A DNA stretch of 64,000 nt from the NCBI GenBank assembly GCA_028285305.1, contig JANQPV010000009.1, positions 124,001 to 188,000 of the forward strand, written 5' to 3'. Within the stretch, counting starts at the first letter, position 1. Each line of letters starts with the position of its first letter. Below are positions 39,653 to 45,124 of the stretch, piece after piece. The DNA comes from Alphaproteobacteria bacterium. GTDB lineage: Bacteria > Pseudomonadota > Alphaproteobacteria > SMXP01. The translations under genes were made by a program, and so were the position numbers. Below the pieces are notes generated by a model. The model saw nothing but the letters and a program-made list of their open reading frames with translations. It was not told where the DNA came from and made no database searches.

Positions 39653-39673
39653 GGAGTAGCATGAATGCACTCC
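39653..39673 (+). terminator. Hairpin after the cold-shock gene
   Basis: GGAGTAGCAT paired with ATGCACTCC around GA, nine pairs with one bulged A, starting 15 bp after the stop. No T-run follows, so it may stabilise the mRNA end rather than terminate transcription. Confidence 0.35.
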
Positions 39674-39753
39674 TGCAGCATAGTCGCAGTGTCTGCGGAC
39701 TCGTAGGTATACAGAGCGACTAGTTGATGCAGACTATTTTGAGGACGAATGAA

Positions 39754-39990
39754 ATGGAAAATCAGACGACCAAAGTCTATGATCGGCAGACGGTGCTTGC
39801 AAAAAGGGCTGAAAGAGCTCGTGACGCTCAAGAAGCTTTGCGCGAGCACAGAGCGGAAATCGTCGCCCGACAGGCAAAGACATCTCGTCTAAGGGAGCTT
39901 CGATTGGCGAAGATGCAAGAATCCGAGGACGGAGAAGAGACGAAGCCGATCCTCAAGAAGCGCGTCCGCAAAATCGTACGAAAATTTTAA
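39754..39990 (+). CDS. Small basic, helix-rich hypothetical protein
   Basis: About 78 residues, very rich in Arg, Lys, Glu and Ala, with no signal peptide or membrane segment; the middle (AKRAERARDAQEALREHRAEIVARQ) should be a single long charged helix. It loosely recalls the DUF6481-type proteins found near cold-shock genes, but I cannot confirm that. A GAGGA site eight bases before the ATG at 39754 supports this start over 39727. Could bind RNA or ribosomes given its charge; unproven. Confidence 0.6.
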   Translation: MENQTTKVYDRQTVLAKRAERARDAQEALREHRAEIVARQAKTSRLRELRLAKMQESEDGEETKPILKKRVRKIVRKF

Positions 39991-40264
39991 GGTATTGAGA
40001 TCAAGAATGCGCTGTGCGTTGTTTTAAGGTGCACGCGGCTGTGGTCGAACGACCCTACCGCTTGACTTTTGAGAGACAATAGCGCATTCGACAGCTTATC
40101 GTGAAATTGCGCGAATTGCGGGCAGCCGCTTTATCATTTCACGGCATTTCAATCTAAATTCGCTAATTCCAGGTGCGTGTGGAATACGGCGCAACGCCGA
40201 ATTCCTTTCTGGTGGCATTTCTTGAATTTGCCGTCAGGGGACTCGAGCACTTAGGTAGCAATCA

Positions 40265-41503
40265 TTGACTTCTTCATTTTCTTCACTCGGATTATCCGAA
40301 ACCATCAAACGCGCCGTAGCGGCAGCGAAGTACTCAACTCTTACGCCGATCCAATCAAAGGCCATTCCGGCACAATTGGAGGGGCGTGACTTGCTCGGAA
40401 TTGCGCAGACGGGCACCGGGAAAACTGCGGCTTTCGTTTTGCCATTGCTATATCACCTGGAACAACAGCGCCGTCACCCTTTGCCACGCACAACCCGTGC
40501 GCTCATTCTCGCGCCCACACGGGAGCTTGCAGTTCAGATTTCTCAGAGCATTTCTGTTTATGGCGCATACTCCAAATTGCGGCACGCCGTGATCACCGGC
40601 GGTGTTGGACATCAAAAACAGATAGCCCAGCTTAAGGGTGGTCTTGATATTCTTGTAGCCACCCCTGGTCGACTGATCGATTTGATCGACCGCAAAGAAC
40701 TGGATTTGGGAAGGACCGCTTATTTCGTCTTAGACGAAGCTGACCGGATGCTCGATATTGGTTTTATTCGAGATGTGAGGAAAATCGCCAAGCTCGTCGC
40801 CAAGCCGCGCCAGACCATTTTGTTTTCGGCCACGATGCCCAAGAGTGTGAAATCTCTGGCTGATGAGATATTGACCGATCCGGTCACGGTTGAAGCACCT
40901 GCCAAGTCAGTTGCGGCTGACCGCGTCGATCAGAAGGTGCTCTTCCTGGGTACGAAAGACAAAAATGCCCAACTGTGCAGAATCGTGAAGGATCCAGCCG
41001 TTGAAAGCGTCATTGTCTTCGTGCGCACTAAAAGACGCGCCGACAGAGTGACAAAAGTGTTGGATCAAAACAGCATCAAAACGTCTGCGATCCACGGAAA
41101 CAAGTCGCAGAACGTACGCCAAAAATCCTTGGAGCGCTTCAAGAAGGGCCGGATTAAAGCGCTTGTTGCAACGGATATTGCGTCAAGAGGGATTGACGTT
41201 GATGGTGTGACGCACGTGATCAATTTTGATCTGCCCGATGAGGCAGAAAGTTATGTCCACCGGATTGGGCGAACGGCGCGGGCGGGAAAGAGTGGGACGG
41301 CCATTTCCTTTTGCGACCCTTCCGAAACCAATCAGCTTCGTTCCATCGAAAAGCTGCTTGGGAAACAGATCGCAGCCGAACAAATCGAGGCCTCCGGAGT
41401 TCACAAGCTCCCCGAGCCGCGAGCTACAGCAGATGCAGATAAACTAAGTCCCAAGAAGCGGCGGCGTCCTTCCCGGAGCCGCCAACGAAGGCGGGCCGCC
41501 TGA
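40265..41503 (+). CDS. rhlE: DEAD-box RNA helicase, RhlE-like
   Basis: 412 residues. Q motif region (SSLGLSETIKRAVAAAKYSTLTPIQ), motif I AQTGTGKTA, motif Ia APTRELAVQI, motif II DEADRML, motif III SATMP and motif VI HRIGRTARAG are all present; the C-terminus is a short basic tail ending RRRPSRSRQRRRAA, typical of RhlE. The start is an unusual TTG at 40265 with TTAGGTAG upstream; no ATG fits. It shares one base with the next ORF. Placement after csp suits a role in cold RNA metabolism. Confidence 0.9.
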   Translation: MTSSFSSLGLSETIKRAVAAAKYSTLTPIQSKAIPAQLEGRDLLGIAQTGTGKTAAFVLPLLYHLEQQRRHPLPRTTRALILAPTRELAVQISQSISVYGAYSKLRHAVITGGVGHQKQIAQLKGGLDILVATPGRLIDLIDRKELDLGRTAYFVLDEADRMLDIGFIRDVRKIAKLVAKPRQTILFSATMPKSVKSLADEILTDPVTVEAPAKSVAADRVDQKVLFLGTKDKNAQLCRIVKDPAVESVIVFVRTKRRADRVTKVLDQNSIKTSAIHGNKSQNVRQKSLERFKKGRIKALVATDIASRGIDVDGVTHVINFDLPDEAESYVHRIGRTARAGKSGTAISFCDPSETNQLRSIEKLLGKQIAAEQIEASGVHKLPEPRATADADKLSPKKRRRPSRSRQRRRAA

Positions 41504-41733
41504 TGAACACTTATGGTGCCGAACCCACCCATCGATACCGTGTTGGGCAGATGGTTCGCATTGTGAGTTTTTCCATAAGTGCGAGGTACAAGTCCAGCAA
41601 CGCCTTTCCGAGGGAGGCATTCGAAGTCGTACGTTTGCTACCTCCTGAGCACGGCTATTGTCAGTATCGGATTCAGTCAAGCCACGACCAGCATGAGCGT
41701 GTGGTCGTGGAAAGCGAAATATCGCTCGTGTAG
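41503..41733 (+). CDS. Conserved small hypothetical protein
   Basis: 76 residues; its ATG overlaps the helicase stop (TGATG at 41501-41505), so it is translationally coupled. The sequence contains YRVGQMVRIV near the start and EAFEVVRLLPPEHGYCQYRIQS with HERVVVESEISL at the end, a pattern I associate with short alphaproteobacterial proteins of unknown function, perhaps an SH3-like beta barrel. No signal or membrane segment. Function unknown. Confidence 0.7.
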   Translation: MNTYGAEPTHRYRVGQMVRIVSFSISARYKSSNAFPREAFEVVRLLPPEHGYCQYRIQSSHDQHERVVVESEISLV

Positions 41734-41774
41734 ATCCGAGCAATGCGCTCGACAACGACTGATTGGTGAGACTT

Positions 41775-42572
41775 ATGATTTATCGTGACTTGATTTCATT
41801 GCTTTGTCGAGGTATGCGCGCGCGTTCTTCAGTTTCGATGCTTATTGTTATCCTTTGTACAGGCGCCGTCTCCCCCACCTCCGCAACAGAATCGCTCGTG
41901 CCAGAAAACGCCTATGAAAAACGCTTCGGCAATGGTTGGGCGTGTCTGCGCGGCTTCAAAGCCGTCAACGACCAGTGCGTTCCTGTCGTTTTACCTGAAA
42001 ACGCTTACTTAGAGGGATCGGACGGACGGTGGAAGTGCCGGCGTGGATTCATCGAGAATGAAGGACAATGCACGAAAATCGTTGTACCCGAAAATGCTTT
42101 CTTGTCGGAAGAAATTCGCCTCGGCCGGGGCTGGAAGTGTGAACGGGGCTATCGGGATTCGGGTGGGGGGTGCCAGAAGATTAGCGTTCCTGAGAATGCC
42201 TTTATGACCGATAATACCGCGTACGGAAAAGGATGGGAATGCGAGCGTGGTTTTCGTGCGTCCGACGATACTTGTATTCGTATCGACGTTCCCGCGAACG
42301 GCTATCTCACGAACTCGCAATTCGGACCCGGATGGGTTTGTGAGCGGGGTTTCGCTGCCGACGGAAATCGGTGCGAGCCTGTAACCGTTCCCGAAAACGG
42401 ATATCTCTCCGACAAGGGAAATGATTTTAAGTGTGAGCGTGGATACGCGAAGGTGTCAAAGACCTGCGAGTTGATTGTTTTGCCCGCGAACACGCAGCTT
42501 GATTACTCGGGAAACAATTGGGAATGCAGCGAACCGTATATCCGGGATCGGGCTGGATGTGTGCTGAGGTGA
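41775..42572 (+). CDS. Secreted protein of seven cysteine-pair repeats
   Basis: 265 residues. Residues 14-38 form a signal-peptide-like stretch (SMLIVILCTGAVSPTSA). The rest is seven tandem repeats of 29-34 residues beginning at about 42, 73, 104, 138, 172, 205 and 236. Each follows [VL]P-[EA]-N-x, then W-x-C-x-R-G-[FY] and a second Cys. Cysteine pairs are 57/68, 88/99, 122/133, 156/167, 189/200, 220/231 and 251/262: every pair is 11 apart. The last repeat diverges (CSEPYI). An oxidised, disulfide-stapled extracellular or periplasmic fold is likely. I do not recognise a named family; GTG/TTG starts upstream (41763-41766) are less likely than the ATG at 41775 with GGTGAG before it. Confidence 0.8.
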   Translation: MIYRDLISLLCRGMRARSSVSMLIVILCTGAVSPTSATESLVPENAYEKRFGNGWACLRGFKAVNDQCVPVVLPENAYLEGSDGRWKCRRGFIENEGQCTKIVVPENAFLSEEIRLGRGWKCERGYRDSGGGCQKISVPENAFMTDNTAYGKGWECERGFRASDDTCIRIDVPANGYLTNSQFGPGWVCERGFAADGNRCEPVTVPENGYLSDKGNDFKCERGYAKVSKTCELIVLPANTQLDYSGNNWECSEPYIRDRAGCVLR

Positions 42573-42752
42573 TTTTTGGGGCTGTCACTGATGTTTGATG
42601 GGTGAAAGAAAACGACACTCCCTCCATTTTAACTTGTTCGGCGCTGCGCGGGCTTGTTTTCTCGGTAGCCGCTTCCGCGGGCGAAAACTCCAGATCGGAT
42701 CAAGTGCTTTTTGGACCATTGGTTCTATCAAGTCTCTGGTGATTTTAGACTT

Positions 42753-42800
42753 CTGGATCCCCGATCAGCGCGATCTTCGATCGCTTGTCGGGGATGACGG
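42753..42800 (+). repeat. REP-like palindrome, copy 1
   Basis: Starts CTGGATCC and ends GGGGATGACGG. Outer arms ATCCCCGA (42757-42764) and TCGGGGAT (42788-42795) and inner arms GCGATC (42770-42775) and GATCGC (42779-42784) are perfect inverted pairs around TTC, giving a cruciform-capable double hairpin. Same ends as the copies at 42828, 44862 (reversed) and 45080. Confidence 0.65.
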
Positions 42801-42827
42801 TTGCTTGTGACCCCAAGAATTGTCCCC

Positions 42828-42857
42828 CTGATCGCTATGCTCCGCAAGCGATGACGG
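42828..42857 (+). repeat. REP-like palindrome, copy 2
   Basis: CTGATCGC...GCGATGACGGG; arms ATCGC (42831-42835) and GCGAT (42848-42852). It aligns with the copy at 45080-45110 apart from one missing G and a changed centre. A shorter, degenerate member. Confidence 0.5.
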
Positions 42858-42911
42858 GCGACGGAGTTCCTCTCCGGCACCGACTTGCGGCTGGATCGCA
42901 TCCCTTGTTAA

Positions 42912-43205
42912 CGATCGGATGGAGCGACGCTCGTTCTCGAGTGTTCGCGATGTCAGACGCGGGAGGATCGCCGCCGGCCATCGCAAGGCGCTACCCCCAA
43001 AGAGCAGCGCGTCCCGTCTAAGGCAAGACCCGTACCGGAGGTCCGCCTCGAAGTGGATGTGAATGGCCGGTGGGGGTCGGATGTTTTCCGGGAGATAAGT
43101 GTTGAAGAGTATCTGGTGATCGGTCGTTTTCGGCCGCACCCAAACCGACTTGTATGGGTCTTGCGAATCGCCGGCTTAGGGATTGGCCGCAAGCGTTCTG
43201 CTTGA
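42912..43205 (+). pseudogene. Possible gene remnant: start-less open frame
   Basis: 97 codons in one forward frame between stops, with ordinary codon use and a C-terminal half that reads like a real protein (VRLEVDVNGRWGSDVFREIS, then EEYLVIGRFRPHPNRLVWVL). No in-frame ATG, GTG or TTG lies near its beginning; in-frame GTG codons occur only in the second half. Two REP-like elements lie just before it. It could be the 3' end of a decayed gene or chance. I do not recognise a family. Confidence 0.25.
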
Positions 43206-43280
43206 TTTGTGATGAGACCTTAACTTCCGAGTTATTCATGATTCGCCTCATTCGTGATTGCACAGCTTCGTGGCTCCAAA

Positions 43281-43679
43281 TCAGCTGATCTCGATACGCC
43301 GTGGTTTGGCCTTTTCCGCTTTGGGAAGGCGGAGTGTCAAAACGCCGTCTTCCATTTCCGCGGAGATCTTACTTTGGTCGATTGCGTCGGGAAGCGAGAA
43401 CTTGCGATTGTAATGCCCGACATTATACTCCGTATACACTGGTTTCATTTCCGAATAGCTCGAAAGGTCGATACGGCCTTCGATCTGAAGGACATTTGCT
43501 TCGATCGAAATATCGATGTCGGTTTTTTCAACGCCTGCCATCTCCACAACCAGCGTCAATCCTTCTTCGGTTTCATAGATATCTGTGTAGGGAACAAAGT
43601 AGCGAGCCGGTATCGTCTTTTCTTCTTTTTCGAGGAGCTCCTGCTTTTCTTGAACTTCCATGGATTGGTTTTCCGTCAT
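43281..43679 (-). CDS. Small heat-shock protein (Hsp20), second of a pair
   Basis: 132 residues from the ATG at 43679, which has TAAGGAG upstream; a start at 43706 would lack one. Alpha-crystallin domain from about residue 25, with YTDIYETEEGLTLVVEMAGV and the ending GVLTLRLPKAEKAKPRRIEI (the G-V-L-T-L motif). N-terminal part is short and Glu/Gln-rich, unlike the aggregating N-arm of IbpA. Follows the other Hsp20 by 32 bp, so both share the upstream heat controls. ATP-independent holdase, probably hetero-oligomerising with its neighbour. Confidence 0.93.
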   Translation of the reverse strand: MTENQSMEVQEKQELLEKEEKTIPARYFVPYTDIYETEEGLTLVVEMAGVEKTDIDISIEANVLQIEGRIDLSSYSEMKPVYTEYNVGHYNRKFSLPDAIDQSKISAEMEDGVLTLRLPKAEKAKPRRIEIS

Positions 43680-43711
43680 TTCACATCTCCTTAAGAGTGT
43701 TCGCAATTCTG

Positions 43712-44137
43712 CTAGTTAATCGCGATGGACTTGGGTTTATCGCGCTCTGCACGCGGCAGACGCAGGGTCAATACGCCGTTCTTATAATCGGCTTTCACCC
43801 CCTCGGCGTCGACTTCAAATGGGATCGCCAGAGTCCTGTCGAATTGGCCCGCGCTGCGTTCCCGGCGATGCACACTGGCGACTTCTCCGTACAAGATGCG
43901 TTTGGCACCAGCGATCCGCAGACGGTTGTTTTGCACTTCCACCGCGACGTCTTCGCGCCGGATGCCGGGGAGTTCGGTAACCACGACAAATTCGTCGCCA
44001 TCTACAAACACGTTTAGGGGCGGGTAGGCGCCGCCGCCGCTGGTGCTGCGATTGAGCCAATCGCTGCCGCGAAAGGAGTCTAATGCGTGCTGAAGCTGAT
44101 TCAGTCGTTCAAACGGGTCGGAGAAAAGTCTGGGCAT
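43712..44137 (-). CDS. Small heat-shock protein (Hsp20, IbpA-like), first of a pair
   Basis: 141 residues. The N-arm is typical of IbpA/HspA (PRLFSDPFERLNQLQHAL); the alpha-crystallin domain starts near 45 (YPPLNVFVDGDEFVVVTEL) and ends with GVLTLRLPRAERDKPKSIAI. Its AAGGATG ribosome site is base-paired to an upstream CATCCTT, and the promoter region carries a CIRCE operator (see those features). First gene of a two-gene hsp20 operon. Confidence 0.94.
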   Translation of the reverse strand: MPRLFSDPFERLNQLQHALDSFRGSDWLNRSTSGGGAYPPLNVFVDGDEFVVVTELPGIRREDVAVEVQNNRLRIAGAKRILYGEVASVHRRERSAGQFDRTLAIPFEVDAEGVKADYKNGVLTLRLPRAERDKPKSIAIN

Positions 44138-44141
44138 AATT

Positions 44142-44183
44142 CATCCTTCGGTATGTTTGAGAACAAGGCTCGATCAAAGGATG
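44142..44183 (-). promoter_or_regulatory. Ribosome-site hairpin (candidate RNA thermometer)
   Basis: On the mRNA strand CATCCTT (44183-44177) is a perfect complement of AAGGATG (44148-44142), which holds the Shine-Dalgarno site 4-11 bases before the hsp20 ATG. Two further pairs (U-G, G-C) extend the stem. An alternative pairing uses TTTGA with TCAAA inside. Hairpins that mask the ribosome site and melt with heat (ROSE, fourU) control Hsp20 in many proteobacteria; this one lacks obvious ROSE consensus. Confidence 0.6.
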
Positions 44184-44317
44184 TGGGTGCGGGCGCTTAG
44201 GGAAATCAGCGGTGCCAAGCAAGCCCGCCAGCGCCGCGCCCTGCGGTTGGTTGTAGGGAGTTAGGACTTCAGGCAGAGCCATCACCACACATCCTCGATC
44301 AAGCAACATGCGATAAG

Positions 44318-44344
44318 ATCGGCTGAGCCTAAAAATCAGCCGAT
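44318..44344 (-). promoter_or_regulatory. Leader stem-loop next to the CIRCE element
   Basis: ATCGGCTGA (44318-44326) and TCAGCCGAT (44336-44344) are perfect 9-bp arms around a nine-base loop. On the transcript it directly follows the CIRCE sequence. It may act with CIRCE in mRNA stability or transcription control. Confidence 0.4.
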
Positions 44345-44345
44345 T

Positions 44346-44372
44346 TTGGCACTCGATAACAGAGAGTGCCAA
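44346..44372 (-). promoter_or_regulatory. CIRCE operator (HrcA site)
   Basis: TTGGCACTC (44346-44354), nine bases, GAGTGCCAA (44364-44372): perfect arms matching the CIRCE consensus TTAGCACTC-N9-GAGTGCTAA except for one complementary base in each arm. HrcA binds such sites to repress chaperone genes at normal temperature. It sits just after the predicted start of the hsp20 transcript. CIRCE normally controls groESL; here it lies upstream of hsp20. Confidence 0.85.
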
Positions 44373-44383
44373 GGTGCCCTACG

Positions 44384-44411
44384 AGATGGTTTTTCTTGGT
44401 TATGAGTCAAG
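44384..44411 (-). promoter_or_regulatory. RpoH-like promoter of the hsp20 operon
   Basis: On the reverse strand CTTGACT (44411-44405) is followed 15 bp later by CCATCT (44389-44384), fitting the sigma-32 pattern CTTG...-CCATNT. The start point would be near 44376, right at the CIRCE element. CTTGAC also fits a housekeeping -35, but no matching -10 is seen. Confidence 0.45.
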
Positions 44412-44535
44412 GGTCTGTGCGCGATTTTTTTGGTTTTCGTTTAATGGTTTTTGGGCTCTGGAGTTGGTAAGGCGGTCGGGCGGTGAAGTCGTTTTGGAGT
44501 TGCCGATGGTCGATCATCCATAGCAACGAAGGTTA

Positions 44536-44847
44536 ATGGGTATCATCAAACAGCCAGCTGTTTCTATCGTTGCGAGCAAAGGCAATGGCACCCTCTATAC
44601 AAATGGCACCCTCTATACAGGAGTTACGTCTAATCTGATCAAACGGGCCTATGAGCACCGCGAGGGTCTGGTGGAGGGTTTTTCAAAAAAGCACGGCTGC
44701 AAACTCTTGGTTTGGTATGAATCACATGAAGAGATGGAAAGCGCCATACTGCGTGAGAAGCAAATCAAAGCGGGTTCTCGCAAAAAGAAGATTCAACGGA
44801 TCGAGGCGGACAATCCCGGCTGGCGCGATTTGCACGAGGAACTTTGA
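44536..44847 (+). CDS. GIY-YIG single-domain nuclease (UvrC-N/YhbQ type)
   Basis: 103 residues. The GIY-YIG core is altered to GTLYT...GTLYTGVTSNLIKRAYEHREG with the catalytic Arg/His region; a second helix AILREKQIKAG matches the family. An 18-bp tandem duplication lengthens the first strand (see repeat). The C-terminus ends NPGWRDLHEEL as in typical members. Such stand-alone genes are frequent in alphaproteobacteria and have no known role. GAAGG lies before the ATG at 44536. REP-like elements lie after this gene and after nrdJ. Confidence 0.8.
   Translation: MGIIKQPAVSIVASKGNGTLYTNGTLYTGVTSNLIKRAYEHREGLVEGFSKKHGCKLLVWYESHEEMESAILREKQIKAGSRKKKIQRIEADNPGWRDLHEEL
44584..44619 (+). repeat. 18-bp perfect tandem duplication inside the nuclease gene
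   Basis: AATGGCACCCTCTATACA occurs twice in direct succession (44584-44601 and 44602-44619), keeping the frame and giving GTLYTNGTLYTG in the protein, that is one extra copy of the GIY-like strand. Looks like a replication slip. Confidence 0.9.
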
Positions 44848-44861
44848 CGCCTCGCCAAACA

Positions 44862-44899
44862 CCGTCATCGCGAGCCGCCGGAGGCGGCGCGGTGATCCA
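44862..44899 (-). repeat. REP-like palindrome, copy 3 (reversed)
   Basis: CCGTCATCGCGAGC...GTGATCCAA; inner hairpin GCCGCC (44874-44879)/GGCGGC (44883-44888). The first 14 bases are the exact reverse complement of the end of the copy at 45080-45110. It begins 14 bp after the nuclease stop. Confidence 0.65.
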
Positions 44900-45079
44900 A
44901 GGGCGATCGCGCACGGATCTTGAATTTTTGAGGAGTTGACGGCTTTGGCGATGTGGTCCTGAAAAGTGGCGGTCGACCGGTTGAATTTCAGGTCGGCGTC
45001 TTGATCTTTAAGCTTCGGCCGTTGTTCAGAACCAAGGCCAATTGTGCCGTGGCGGTAACTGGTCCGAATCCCAACGCCC

Positions 45080-45110
45080 CTGGATCGCTTCGCTTTGCTC
45101 GCGATGACGG
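45080..45110 (+). repeat. REP-like palindrome, copy 4
   Basis: CTGGATCGC...GCTCGCGATGACGG. It lies 15 bp past the nrdJ stop (downstream on the reverse strand), with 14 bases inverted relative to copy 3, so the two bracket the 180-bp spacer between the nuclease gene and nrdJ. Confidence 0.65.
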
Positions 45111-45124
45111 GTCAAAGCTGTTCC

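Larger units (their letters stand above)
42573..43280. other. 708-bp region without a clear gene
   Basis: Between the convergent repeat-protein gene and the Hsp20 operon. It holds two REP-like palindromes (listed separately) and several overlapping open frames without family resemblance or ribosome sites. One frame (42912-43205, forward) looks protein-like but has no start codon. The rest shows nothing I can name. Confidence 0.6.

Noticed and set aside
42765-43139. Reverse-strand 124-codon frame in the 42.6-43.3 kb spacer
   Set aside because: Composition is Arg/Ser/Pro-rich with no ribosome site and no family resemblance; it overlaps palindromes and a more protein-like forward frame.
44109-44372. 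Reverse frame through the hsp20 leader (TTG start in CIRCE)
   Set aside because: It would start inside the CIRCE operator, has no ribosome site, and its end overlaps hsp20 out of frame. It is probably a by-product of the leader sequence.
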